Shown here: piece after piece, positions 27,749 to 37,038 of the stretch
Numbering within the stretch: the stretch's first letter is position 1
Layout: every line of letters begins with the position of its first letter
From: Sulfurimonas crateris
Lineage (GTDB): Bacteria; Campylobacterota; Campylobacteria; Campylobacterales; Sulfurimonadaceae
Assembly (NCBI GenBank): GCA_945883795.1
Contig: CAMCYC010000006.1
Location: 1-64,000, forward strand
Direction: 5' to 3'
Length of the DNA: 64,000 bases
Notes under the pieces: model-generated
Databases searched by the model: none
Seen by the model: the letters and a program-made list of their open reading frames with translations, nothing else
Told to the model about the DNA's origin: nothing
Made by a program: the position numbers and the translations under genes

Positions 27749-28084
27749 ATGGAAAAAGTAAAATCTCTGATAAAAATTAAACCAAATACATATAAAGATG
27801 GCGAAGTTGTAAAGGTAAGTTTTATGGTGATGCACCCAATGGAAACGGGGATGCGTAAAGATAAAAAAACTGGAGATATTGTTCCTGCTGAATATATCAA
27901 CAATGTAAAGTTTGATTACAATGGAGCGGTTATTACTACCATGAATGTATGGGAATCGTTGTCTGCAAATCCAGTATTTACGATTTACATGAAAATTAAT
28001 GGTGCAGGTAAACTTACCGTTACATTCACGGATTCTAAAGGTGCAGTTAATGAAACAAGTTCAAAGATTAAACCAAAAGGATAA
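27749..28084 (+). CDS. soxZ: SoxZ
   Basis: IKIKPNTYKDGEVVKVSFMVMHPMETGMRKDKKTGDIVPAEYI. Confidence 0.93.
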   Translation: MEKVKSLIKIKPNTYKDGEVVKVSFMVMHPMETGMRKDKKTGDIVPAEYINNVKFDYNGAVITTMNVWESLSANPVFTIYMKINGAGKLTVTFTDSKGAVNETSSKIKPKG

Positions 28085-28087
28085 GCG

Positions 28088-28852
28088 ATGAAAAAAGGTA
28101 CAACAATCGCTCTCTCTTTGACACTTCTTGCTTCACTCTCTTTTAGCGGAGAACAATTTGCTATGAGTGATGCAGACCGTGCCATGTATGCTGAAATGTT
28201 GGAAAATAATCCAGCAGATATTATGGTAGCTCATGGAGAAGAACTTCTTAGTGATTTGGGTGGAGAGACAAAATTAGCTAAATATCTTGGTGTAAGTGAA
28301 ACAGAATTACCAAAATATATAGCTGGTTTTCCCCGCTATATAGAAAAATTTGGCATGGTTGTTGGTCTTGGACAAATGCTACAAGGGATGATGCATGATA
28401 GTAAAAAGAAAGTTTTACCACTTGCTAATTCTGACATGAATGATTTACTAGCTTACACAAAATCAATCGCAAATGATGAGCTAATCAATATTGATGTTAA
28501 TGCAAATCAACACATGAAAGATGCCTATGCACTCGGTAAAATAACTTTTGATACAAAAAGAGGTGGGAGAGGTTTGTCATGTCTTAGTTGTCACTCCCCT
28601 GATGTTATTGGAACTATTTTAAGAACGCAACCACTTCCTGATTTAAGAGTCAATAATACAGGTGCTACTTGGCCAGCGTATAGAATGACAAAATCAAACC
28701 TCACAACACTCCAAGGGCGTATGCAAGGGTGCATGCAAAATGCTCTTTTAGCTGTTATCCCTTTAGGCTCTCCTGACATGGTTGCATTAGAAGTATATGT
28801 AACAGACAAAGCAAAGGGACAAGCTATCGCTATTCCTGGTTTAAAACGATAG
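28088..28852 (+). CDS. soxA: SoxA c-type cytochrome
   Basis: RGGRGLSCLSCHSPDVIGTILRTQPLPDLRVN...GRMQGCMQNALL; one CXXCH seen. Confidence 0.92.
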   Translation: MKKGTTIALSLTLLASLSFSGEQFAMSDADRAMYAEMLENNPADIMVAHGEELLSDLGGETKLAKYLGVSETELPKYIAGFPRYIEKFGMVVGLGQMLQGMMHDSKKKVLPLANSDMNDLLAYTKSIANDELINIDVNANQHMKDAYALGKITFDTKRGGRGLSCLSCHSPDVIGTILRTQPLPDLRVNNTGATWPAYRMTKSNLTTLQGRMQGCMQNALLAVIPLGSPDMVALEVYVTDKAKGQAIAIPGLKR

Positions 28853-28862
28853 GATTTAAGAG

Positions 28863-30623
28863 ATGGAAATTTCAAGAAGAGATTTTATGCACATAGCTGC
28901 AATTTTTGGGCTAGGTGCAGCTACAAGTGGCATGGCAAGTCCAAAAACAATAGAACAAATATCGCTTAAAGATATTTACGATTTTAAGGCGATGGGTAAT
29001 TTTACACTCCTTCATATGTGCGATATTCATGCACATATTAAGCCTTTATATTGGAGAGAACCCTCTACTTTAATCTCTGCTCCAAATCTTGTAGGAACAC
29101 CAGGATTTTTATGTGGTGAAGCTTTTGCCAAACATTATGGCTTAGAGCCGAGTTCTCTTGATGCCTATTTTGATACATACATTGATTTTGACATTTTGGC
29201 AAAAAAATTCGGCAAAATGGGCGGAGTTGCTCATATCAAAACTTATCTTGACCATGTCAGAAAAGAAAGAGGCAAAGAAAATGTTCTCTTCCTTGATTCT
29301 GGAGACACTTGGCAAGGAACAGGTGTCGCACTTAAAACTCAAGGGGAAGCAATAGTCAAAGCACAAAACTATCTTGGCGTAGATGTGATGGTCGGACATT
29401 GGGAATTCACTTATGGTAAAGAGCGTGTCAAAGAGCTTATCGAGATGCTCAAGGCAAAATTTATCTCCCAAAATGTGATTGGAGATGATTCGTTTGCAGA
29501 TGATTACGAAGAGCTGATATTTGAGCCATATACAATTGAAGAGAGAGGCGGTGCAAAGATTGGTATTATTGGACAATCTTTCCCATTTACTTCTACAGCA
29601 AACCCAAAAGAGTTTACAGAGGGTTGGAGTTTTGGACTTCGACTTGACACACTTCAAGAATATGTCAACGAACTCAAAAAAGAGCATAAAGTAGATTGTG
29701 TTGTAGTCCTTTCTCATGATGGTTTTAGTGTTGACCAAGAGGTTGCTCGTCAAGTACATGGAATAGATTTTATTTTAAGTGGACACACGCATGACCCCTC
29801 TCCAAAACCGATTGTAATTGATGGAACTGTCATTGTGATTGCAGGAAGTCATGGCAAGTTTATAGGTCGTTTAGATATAAATGCAAAAGGTGGCAAAGTG
29901 CTTGGATATGAGTATAAACTCGTTCCAATTGCATCAAATATGATTCCCGCAGACCCAGAAGGTGTGAAACTTGTAGAGGAATTATATACTCCATTCGCAA
30001 AAGAGTTCAATGAAGTTTTGGGCAAAACAAAAAATACACTTTATAAAAGAGATACATTTTTCTCAACTTTTGACCAACTTATCAATGATGCTATCATGGA
30101 CGAGATGAAATGTGACATCTCTTTTACTCCAGGATATAGATGGGGAACAACCGTTTTAGCTGGTGAAGATATATTGATGGATAATGTATATGAAATGTGC
30201 GGTATCACTTATCCGAATGTTTATACTTTTGAGCTAAAAGGGGGTAAAATAGCAACCCTTTTAGAAGACATCGCTGATAATGTATTTAATGCAAATCCAC
30301 TTTATCAACAAGGTGGAGATATGAGTCGTCTTGGTGGCGTAACTTATAGTATTTCAGTGGCTAATAAAGCAGGGACAAGAATCTCTAAACTTATGATTGG
30401 TGGCAAACCAATTGACTTAGAAAAAACTTATATAGTTTCATCATGGGGTGGAAATTTGCAAAATGCTGGTGAAAATCTTCAAAAAGAGAAAATTAGAGCT
30501 GTCTATGATATTACACGAGATTATATCAAAAGACAAAAAGTTGTAAATGTAAGCAACAAAGGAAATGTTACTTTGGTTGATTATGATTGCGGATGCCCAA
30601 CTAAGGGTTCAAGAGGCTGTTAA
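28863..30623 (+). CDS. soxB: SoxB thiosulfohydrolase
   Basis: LLHMCDIHAHIKPLYWREPS, LDSGDTWQGTG, SGHTHDP metallophosphoesterase motifs. Confidence 0.95.
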   Translation: MEISRRDFMHIAAIFGLGAATSGMASPKTIEQISLKDIYDFKAMGNFTLLHMCDIHAHIKPLYWREPSTLISAPNLVGTPGFLCGEAFAKHYGLEPSSLDAYFDTYIDFDILAKKFGKMGGVAHIKTYLDHVRKERGKENVLFLDSGDTWQGTGVALKTQGEAIVKAQNYLGVDVMVGHWEFTYGKERVKELIEMLKAKFISQNVIGDDSFADDYEELIFEPYTIEERGGAKIGIIGQSFPFTSTANPKEFTEGWSFGLRLDTLQEYVNELKKEHKVDCVVVLSHDGFSVDQEVARQVHGIDFILSGHTHDPSPKPIVIDGTVIVIAGSHGKFIGRLDINAKGGKVLGYEYKLVPIASNMIPADPEGVKLVEELYTPFAKEFNEVLGKTKNTLYKRDTFFSTFDQLINDAIMDEMKCDISFTPGYRWGTTVLAGEDILMDNVYEMCGITYPNVYTFELKGGKIATLLEDIADNVFNANPLYQQGGDMSRLGGVTYSISVANKAGTRISKLMIGGKPIDLEKTYIVSSWGGNLQNAGENLQKEKIRAVYDITRDYIKRQKVVNVSNKGNVTLVDYDCGCPTKGSRGC

Positions 30624-30651
30624 GTCTCTTTAAGAGAACAAGGATATTCTA

Positions 30652-32139
30652 ATGAATTTAGCAAAAATTAGTCTAGCAGCGGCAGTTGCATGTATGGTCA
30701 TTACTTCAGCAAGTGCTGATGATTCAAAACCTAAGCGTGAACTAAAGGGCAACATGAATCAGGTGTATAACACACTTCCAGCGAATGCAGATACTATCAG
30801 TGATGCTTTTGCAAATGGTGTTTTTTATGGTCATTTAAGAATGAACTCATTTATGTGGGATTGGAAAGAAGATGTAAATAACCGAGATAACAGAGCGTTT
30901 GGTCTTGGTGGTAGTTTAATTTATAAAACTGCACCACTCATGGGACTTAGTGCAACTGCTGGTTTATACTATGCAGATAGCCCATTTGATGGTCTTAGAG
31001 ACAATAATTCAGATGTAGGAACTACAAAAGCTGGTAAAGATACTTTTAGCCGTCAAAATGTAAGAGATAATGGTAATTGGTCTATGACATCTTTGGCTCA
31101 AGCGTATCTACAATATGATTACTCAAAAACAACACTTAAAGCTGGTCGTCAACTCTTTGAATCATTTCTAACAGCATCAAATGATACAAAAATGATTCCT
31201 AATACTTTTGAAGGTTTGAGCGTTGAAACAAAAGAGATACCTCAAACACAATTAAGAGCTGCTTATTTTTATGCAGAGAAACTTCGTGACCATACAGAGT
31301 TTCATGATGTCATTACTTTTAAAGATTCCTCTGGAGATTCGTGGGCAAATAACGATGATGCAGTGGTACATAAAGGGCTTTCCTATGCAAACTTTGAAAA
31401 AGCTGGAAAAGATACGCAACATGTTCTCATTGTTGCAGATATGAAAAATACCTCTCTTGAAAATCTTCAAATTGATGTAACTTATACTGGAGTTCCTGAT
31501 GTTGTTTCGTCTATTACAGGTGAAATTAACTACATGATTGGTTTAGGTGGCGGTTTTACCCTTACTCCTGGTGTGCGATATATGCAACAAATGGATGATG
31601 GCGGTGGTCAAATTGGTGGTGCAAGTTTAAGTGGAACATTAGCAGGAAAAACAGGTGCACAAAGTGGCTATAAAGATGCCAACAGCCTTGATAGTTCTCT
31701 TGCCATGGGTCGTTTAGTTCTTAAACAAGGTCCACTCCAATTACAACTTGCTTATTCTGCAGTTGCTGATGAGGGAGATATCGTAGCTCCATGGAGAGGT
31801 TTTCCAACTGGTGAATATACTCGTGCAATGGCTCAATATAATTGGAACGCAAATACAAAAACTTCAGCAGCTGAAGTCAAATATGACTTTGATAAAGCGA
31901 ATATAATACCAGGATTTAGTGCAATGGCTCGTTATGCAATGCAAGATTTTGATGAAGATAAACAAGTTGCTGGCGTTCAAGCAGATAGCAATGTCTTACA
32001 CATGGATTTTATCCAAAAAATTGCAACTGGTCTTGAGGGAAAAATTCGTGTAGGTTTAATTAGTGCTGATGAGCGTGTAGGAAGTACAGACAAAGACTCA
32101 TACAACGAATACCGTTTTGAATTAAATTATCTGTTTTAA
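30652..32139 (+). CDS. Outer-membrane porin (Epsilonproteobacterial OprD-like) in the sox cluster
   Basis: Signal peptide, beta-barrel pattern, C-terminal ...EYRFELNYLF. Confidence 0.8.
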   Translation: MNLAKISLAAAVACMVITSASADDSKPKRELKGNMNQVYNTLPANADTISDAFANGVFYGHLRMNSFMWDWKEDVNNRDNRAFGLGGSLIYKTAPLMGLSATAGLYYADSPFDGLRDNNSDVGTTKAGKDTFSRQNVRDNGNWSMTSLAQAYLQYDYSKTTLKAGRQLFESFLTASNDTKMIPNTFEGLSVETKEIPQTQLRAAYFYAEKLRDHTEFHDVITFKDSSGDSWANNDDAVVHKGLSYANFEKAGKDTQHVLIVADMKNTSLENLQIDVTYTGVPDVVSSITGEINYMIGLGGGFTLTPGVRYMQQMDDGGGQIGGASLSGTLAGKTGAQSGYKDANSLDSSLAMGRLVLKQGPLQLQLAYSAVADEGDIVAPWRGFPTGEYTRAMAQYNWNANTKTSAAEVKYDFDKANIIPGFSAMARYAMQDFDEDKQVAGVQADSNVLHMDFIQKIATGLEGKIRVGLISADERVGSTDKDSYNEYRFELNYLF

Positions 32140-32142
32140 TAG

Positions 32143-33054
32143 GTGAATATTGTGAAAATGCTTTTGACTCTTTTTGTGCTCGTGATACCCATGTTAGCTT
32201 TTGAATATGAGTTGAATCTCTCAAAAGTGAACAAAAATACTTATTGTTTTTTTGGAGAGCCAGAAGCCATGGACACTCATAATAATGGAAATATGTCTAA
32301 TTCATGTTTTATCGATATGGGAAAAAGCTATCTTGTTATAGATAGCGGTCCCACTTATTTGTATGCCAAACAAGCTTACTCCCGTATGAAAAAAATTAAA
32401 GATTTACCAATATCTTATGTGATAAATACCCATACACATGATGACCATTGGTTAGGAAATGGTTATTACAAAGAGATAGGTGTGAATATTATAGGCTCCT
32501 CAGAGTTTGAACATGAGGAGAAGCCTGAAAAAACAAGAATGCAGATACATATCACAAAAGAAGCGTATATAGGCACACAACAAGTTTTTCCCAATATTTT
32601 TGTAGCAAAGCAAAAAGTTTTAGAGCTTGATGGCAAAAAAGTTTTTATAGAGAGTGTAGACAAAAAAGCTCATACTAAAAGTGACCTTTTCATCTATATT
32701 CCAGAATATAAAACCTTATTTGCAGGTGATTTAGTTTTTAATCAAAGAATTCCCTCTTTGCGAGATGGAGATATCACAAGTTGGATACAAATTCTTGAAA
32801 AAATAAAAGCTATGAATATGGATTATGTGATAGGTGGACATGGAACAATTGTGGATAAAAATTCAATGGATACTACTTACAAATATTTAACCCAACTCAA
32901 ACAAGAAACAAAACAAGCACTAGAAGATGGGCAAGAGCTTGTAGATGCAGTAGACGGAATAACGATGGATGAGTTTAAAAATTTTAATATGTATCATAGT
33001 ATGCATAGACAAAATGTTGCAATAGCTTATAGAATGTTGGAATGGGAACCATGA
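32143..33054 (+). CDS. Metallo-beta-lactamase-fold hydrolase (SoxH-like position)
   Basis: INTHTHDDHWLGN, LFAGDLVF, GGHG motifs. Confidence 0.85.
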   Translation: MNIVKMLLTLFVLVIPMLAFEYELNLSKVNKNTYCFFGEPEAMDTHNNGNMSNSCFIDMGKSYLVIDSGPTYLYAKQAYSRMKKIKDLPISYVINTHTHDDHWLGNGYYKEIGVNIIGSSEFEHEEKPEKTRMQIHITKEAYIGTQQVFPNIFVAKQKVLELDGKKVFIESVDKKAHTKSDLFIYIPEYKTLFAGDLVFNQRIPSLRDGDITSWIQILEKIKAMNMDYVIGGHGTIVDKNSMDTTYKYLTQLKQETKQALEDGQELVDAVDGITMDEFKNFNMYHSMHRQNVAIAYRMLEWEP

Positions 33055-33425
33055 AAAGAATAGTTGTACTACTCTTAAGCTTTACATTTTCTTTATTTGC
33101 AGTTGAGTGGAAAACTTATCAAGAGGCTCAAATTGAGCAAAAAATAACAAATAAAATTATCATGATAGATGTGATTCGCTCAAGTTGTCACTATTGTAGC
33201 GACATGGAAAAAGCAGTATTTCAAGATAAAGAGATGAGTGCATGGATAAAAGAAAAATTTATCCCTGTCAAAATAAATTTAGACCATGATTTATTGCCTC
33301 TTAAGCTTAAAGTTAGGCTTACACCAACATTTTATTTTATAGATAAAAACAACGAAATTATCAAAAAAATACCAGGGTCTTGGACAAAAGAGGATTTCAA
33401 ATCGCTCACTGAGCGTATACAATGA
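33042..33425 (+). CDS. Periplasmic thioredoxin-like protein (SoxW-like)
   Basis: MIDVIRSSCHYCSDMEKAVFQDKEM...RLTPTFYFIDKNNEII. Confidence 0.85.
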   Translation: MGTMKRIVVLLLSFTFSLFAVEWKTYQEAQIEQKITNKIIMIDVIRSSCHYCSDMEKAVFQDKEMSAWIKEKFIPVKINLDHDLLPLKLKVRLTPTFYFIDKNNEIIKKIPGSWTKEDFKSLTERIQ

Positions 33426-33853
33426 GATATATTTTTATCCTTTTTTTAATGATTTTTTGCCTCTTTGGCGATACAACATTTGCAGAACCAAAACCCTCTT
33501 TTGAGAATCCTAGACAGATTATTTTTGCAATTACAGAGGATTCACCACATGAGCTTGACCATGTTTTGAGTGTTGCAAATAATGTACTCAAATTTTATGG
33601 GATTGATAATGTAGAGATAGAAATTGTTGCCTATTCACAAGGTATTTCGTTACTTCTAAAAAAAGAGAAAGAGATAGCAAAACGAGTTGATTCCTTAATG
33701 CAAAACAATGTGACTTTTGTTGCATGTCATAACACTATGGTAACAAAAAACATAAAAGAAGACGACTTAATTGATGGCTCTTTGGTGGTGACTGCTGGAG
33801 TGGTTGAACTTCTTGAGAGAGTCAAAAGTGGCTGGATATATATAAAACCTTAA
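33422..33853 (+). CDS. DsrE-family protein
   Basis: Signal peptide; HELDHVLSVANNVLKFYGIDNVEIEIVAYSQGISLLL...VTFVACHNTM. Confidence 0.75.
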   Translation: MRYIFILFLMIFCLFGDTTFAEPKPSFENPRQIIFAITEDSPHELDHVLSVANNVLKFYGIDNVEIEIVAYSQGISLLLKKEKEIAKRVDSLMQNNVTFVACHNTMVTKNIKEDDLIDGSLVVTAGVVELLERVKSGWIYIKP

Positions 33854-33863
33854 AGAGAATACA

Positions 33864-34790
33864 ATGAATTTAAAAAGAGTACAAAAGTTACTTATTTTAG
33901 TTGCGGTGTTATTTGTGTCATTAGAGGCAGATGAGAATATTTTAGTGTACAAAATAGAAAATAAAAATCATACAATTTCAGCGCAAACAGTTGCAAATGG
34001 ATTGGAAAAAAATGGTTATGCAGTTGCTAAAAATCAGGACATGAACGCTCCTTATCAAAAACAATTTGGGAATACTCTTTTTGAGAGTTACAATTTGATG
34101 TCAGTATACCATCCAGATTTTGCAAAAAAGCTAGTCTCTAACCACGATAAATCAGGGATGTTTGTCCCTTTTTCTATTGCTGTATATCAGTATAAAAATG
34201 ATGCTAATCTTCATTTAGCACTTTTAAGCGGTGTTGGACAAGAAAAAATTTTAGGGTTCAAAGAAAAACTTTTTGAGCAGTTAGAAACGCTCAATAAAAC
34301 AACACTTCAAAAGATTTTACCAAATATTCAACAAGAGTCTTTGAGTGATGCAACCACAGATACAAAAAATAAACTTTATACCACTTACACACTTGATGTA
34401 GATGATGAAGATGCGGATGAAAATTACAATCAAATGATGATGGTGATGGAGGGCAACATGGAGATGGGCGGTTTTGTTGTTGCTAATTACCTTAATTTTA
34501 ACCAAAAATTACAAGAGAATGATATTAATGACTATATTTTTTATCATTCATATTCATTATGTAAATTAAAAATCATTTATGAACTCTCAAAAAAAACTCC
34601 CCAAGCAGGAGCTTTTGCGCCTTGTACGATGGTGATTTATCATAAAAAAGGGAGTAATAAAACAAATATTGTTTCACTGAATATTAATAGTCTTATCTCC
34701 ATGCTATCGCTCAAAGATGTAGATTTGTTAAAAATGCTTGATGACACACAAGCAGACATGACAACAATTATTAACGATTCAATAGAATAA
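33864..34790 (+). CDS. Tandem DUF302-like periplasmic protein
   Basis: Two internally related halves, each with ...FxPxxxxVYxxK-like segment (GMFVPFSIAVYQYKN; GAFAPCTMVIYHKKG). Confidence 0.6.
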   Translation: MNLKRVQKLLILVAVLFVSLEADENILVYKIENKNHTISAQTVANGLEKNGYAVAKNQDMNAPYQKQFGNTLFESYNLMSVYHPDFAKKLVSNHDKSGMFVPFSIAVYQYKNDANLHLALLSGVGQEKILGFKEKLFEQLETLNKTTLQKILPNIQQESLSDATTDTKNKLYTTYTLDVDDEDADENYNQMMMVMEGNMEMGGFVVANYLNFNQKLQENDINDYIFYHSYSLCKLKIIYELSKKTPQAGAFAPCTMVIYHKKGSNKTNIVSLNINSLISMLSLKDVDLLKMLDDTQADMTTIINDSIE

Positions 34791-34802
34791 GGGGAGTAGA
34801 TT

Positions 34803-35264
34803 ATGAAAATTTTACTTTTACTTTTTTCTTTCTATATATTTGTTAATGCACAAGAAGCAGTAAAAAAGGTAGTTTTTGATTTAACAACTAGCGATATAAA
34901 AACCTTTGAAAAAAAAGTGCTCTCTGGAATAGTAAATCAAAAAACTCACTATGAAAACAAACTCGAAGAGCTAGAAGTAGCTGTGATTATCCATGGAGAT
35001 GCGTATAAATTTTTTATAAAAGATTTATCTATCTCAGCGTTTAAAAATGAGAGTGAACTCGTAAAAGAACAAAATGATTTAAGTAAAAGAATTCATACAA
35101 TGTCAGATACTTATAATGTTGAATTTTTTATCTGTGAAGCTGGAATGAAAAACTTAAAAATTTCAAAAGAAAATATATACAAATTTTTAAAAATTGTACC
35201 AAATGCAACTATTGGCCTAATTGATAAACAACAAGACGGATATGCTTATATACCAATTAGGTAA
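34803..35264 (+). CDS. DsrE-like periplasmic protein
   Basis: Signal peptide; EELEVAVIIHGDAYKFFIKDL...FFICEAGMKNLKI. Confidence 0.6.
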   Translation: MKILLLLFSFYIFVNAQEAVKKVVFDLTTSDIKTFEKKVLSGIVNQKTHYENKLEELEVAVIIHGDAYKFFIKDLSISAFKNESELVKEQNDLSKRIHTMSDTYNVEFFICEAGMKNLKISKENIYKFLKIVPNATIGLIDKQQDGYAYIPIR

Positions 35265-35407
35265 TTTTAAAATAGATTAGAGGAGTTTCTCCTCAACCTA
35301 TATTAAAAAAAATACTATTTCAATTTTCATTTCTAAATAACCCAGATTCCTAGTTTCTAATCCTCATACTCTCTTCATACTTTTTTATTATAATGAGAGA
35401 GGTCATA

Positions 35408-35482
35408 ATGTGGAAAGTTAAAAATGATTTTATTAGCTTACAAAATGATACGCACAAAAGTCGTTCGGAGGGTTCTTTATGA
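35408..35482 (+). CDS. 24-aa small ORF MWKVKNDFISLQNDTHKSRSEGSL, ATGA-overlapping pcm
   Basis: GAGAGGT SD before ATG; TGA overlaps pcm ATG; TATAAT-like box upstream. Confidence 0.45.
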   Translation: MWKVKNDFISLQNDTHKSRSEGSL

Positions 35483-36093
35483 TTACTCATAAAAATTTAA
35501 TCAATCATCTCATTCATACTAGTGCCATGTATTCACAAAACATCATAGAGGCTTTTACAAACATAGACCGAGTGAACTTTGTTTTAAATCCGCATGATAC
35601 AGATGTTTATGCAGACCATCCTCTTCCTATAGGATTTGGACAGACTATATCCCAACCAAGCACAGTTGCCATGATGCTAGAAATGCTTCAACCAAAAGAG
35701 GGACAAAAGATTTTAGATATAGGGAGCGGTTCAGGTTGGACAACAGCACTTTTGGCATATATTGTCGGTGAGAAAGGTTCTGTAACGGGTTTGGAGAGAG
35801 TAAATTATCTTGTAAAATATGGAAATGACAACATTAAAAAATATGGATTCAAAAATGCAAAAATTATTCAGGCTACAAATAAATTAGGTCTTAAAGGTGA
35901 AACTTTTGACCGTATTTTAGTCTCTGCAACAGCCAAGGAGTTTCCGCTAAAATTAACAGAGCAATTAAATATTGGAGGAAGACTTGTCATTCCTATAAAA
36001 AATTCTATTTATGAAATCACAAAAAATGAAGCTGGAGAACTTGAGGGTATAGAACATTATGGCTTTACATTTGTGCCATTAATCTTCTCATGA
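35479..36093 (+). CDS. pcm: Protein-L-isoaspartate O-methyltransferase
   Basis: ADHPLPIGFGQTISQPSTVAMMLEMLQPKEGQKILDIGSGSGWTTALLA. Confidence 0.93.
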   Translation: MITHKNLINHLIHTSAMYSQNIIEAFTNIDRVNFVLNPHDTDVYADHPLPIGFGQTISQPSTVAMMLEMLQPKEGQKILDIGSGSGWTTALLAYIVGEKGSVTGLERVNYLVKYGNDNIKKYGFKNAKIIQATNKLGLKGETFDRILVSATAKEFPLKLTEQLNIGGRLVIPIKNSIYEITKNEAGELEGIEHYGFTFVPLIFS

Positions 36094-36234
36094 AAAACTT
36101 TATGGTTCACTTCTTCTTGATTAGAAATTCAATTTTTATTTCTAAGGTATGAATCATGGTAAAATACGCTTGACACTTTCCCCTGCGCACAAATCTCACA
36201 ATTTGGAATACACTCTCGTAAAAAAGGAATTAAA

Positions 36235-36999
36235 ATGCAAAAACTTACACCTCAAGGGCAAAATTTCGTTAATGACCTTGCTCATAGATACAATTTAAGT
36301 ACAGATACCGTTATTTATATGATTGGTACTGTAAACAATGGCGGTGGCTCTATGGCTCAGTTTAGTTCACCAGAACTTGGTGGTTCAGGGCAATGGATGC
36401 GAGGTGGCATGACTATGGTTGGAGACATGTTTAACTACGGTCTTAAAAATACAGTCGACAACTTATGTACAGAGATTTCCAATGCACTCTCTAGCATGCA
36501 AATATTTCCTAGCGTACCTGCTGGAACAAGAGGAAGCAATCAATGGTGGCCAACTAATTTAGGTTCTCCATTTAGCAGTGGTTCTCAAAATAATATACGC
36601 TATGCGATATTTCCTAATAGACTAGCAGTTGAATTAAATGGGGAAGTAACTGTTTATGACACACTTGATAATAATATTAGTGGCGTTTCACAACAACAAG
36701 GTGGTGATACATCTCTTACTTTTAATAGTCAATATGGAACTATTCGTGTTTCAACACTTCCTATTGTCTCAGGAAAAACAGATGTTGTATTAGCACCACA
36801 AACAAATTTCGCAGAACCCGCTCCGCAAACTTTTGCAACACCAACAGTTCAAGAAGTGGTAAAAGTAAATACACAACCAACAGATGTGTCTCATACAATT
36901 ATAGATTTAATTGAAAAATTGGCTCGTTTACATGAAGCAGGTGTTCTTTCTGATATTGAATTTAATACAAAAAAGACTGAATTATTAAATAGATTATAG
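36235..36999 (+). CDS. Hypothetical protein with C-terminal SHOCT-like segment
   Basis: ...LIEKLARLHEAGVLSDIEFNTKKTELLNRL. Confidence 0.75.
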   Translation: MQKLTPQGQNFVNDLAHRYNLSTDTVIYMIGTVNNGGGSMAQFSSPELGGSGQWMRGGMTMVGDMFNYGLKNTVDNLCTEISNALSSMQIFPSVPAGTRGSNQWWPTNLGSPFSSGSQNNIRYAIFPNRLAVELNGEVTVYDTLDNNISGVSQQQGGDTSLTFNSQYGTIRVSTLPIVSGKTDVVLAPQTNFAEPAPQTFATPTVQEVVKVNTQPTDVSHTIIDLIEKLARLHEAGVLSDIEFNTKKTELLNRL

Positions 37000-37003
37000 A
37001 GGT

Positions 37004-37033
37004 TTTTATTTCCACAGATATGTGGAAATAAAA
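37004..37033. terminator. Bidirectional terminator between SHOCT gene and TonB receptor
   Basis: TTTTATTTCCAC-AGATAT-GTGGAAATAAAA. Confidence 0.75.
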
Positions 37034-37038
37034 GAAGA

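Noticed and set aside
29142-29759. 205-aa minus ORF inside soxB
   Set aside because: Antisense to an unambiguous soxB; no recognisable domain
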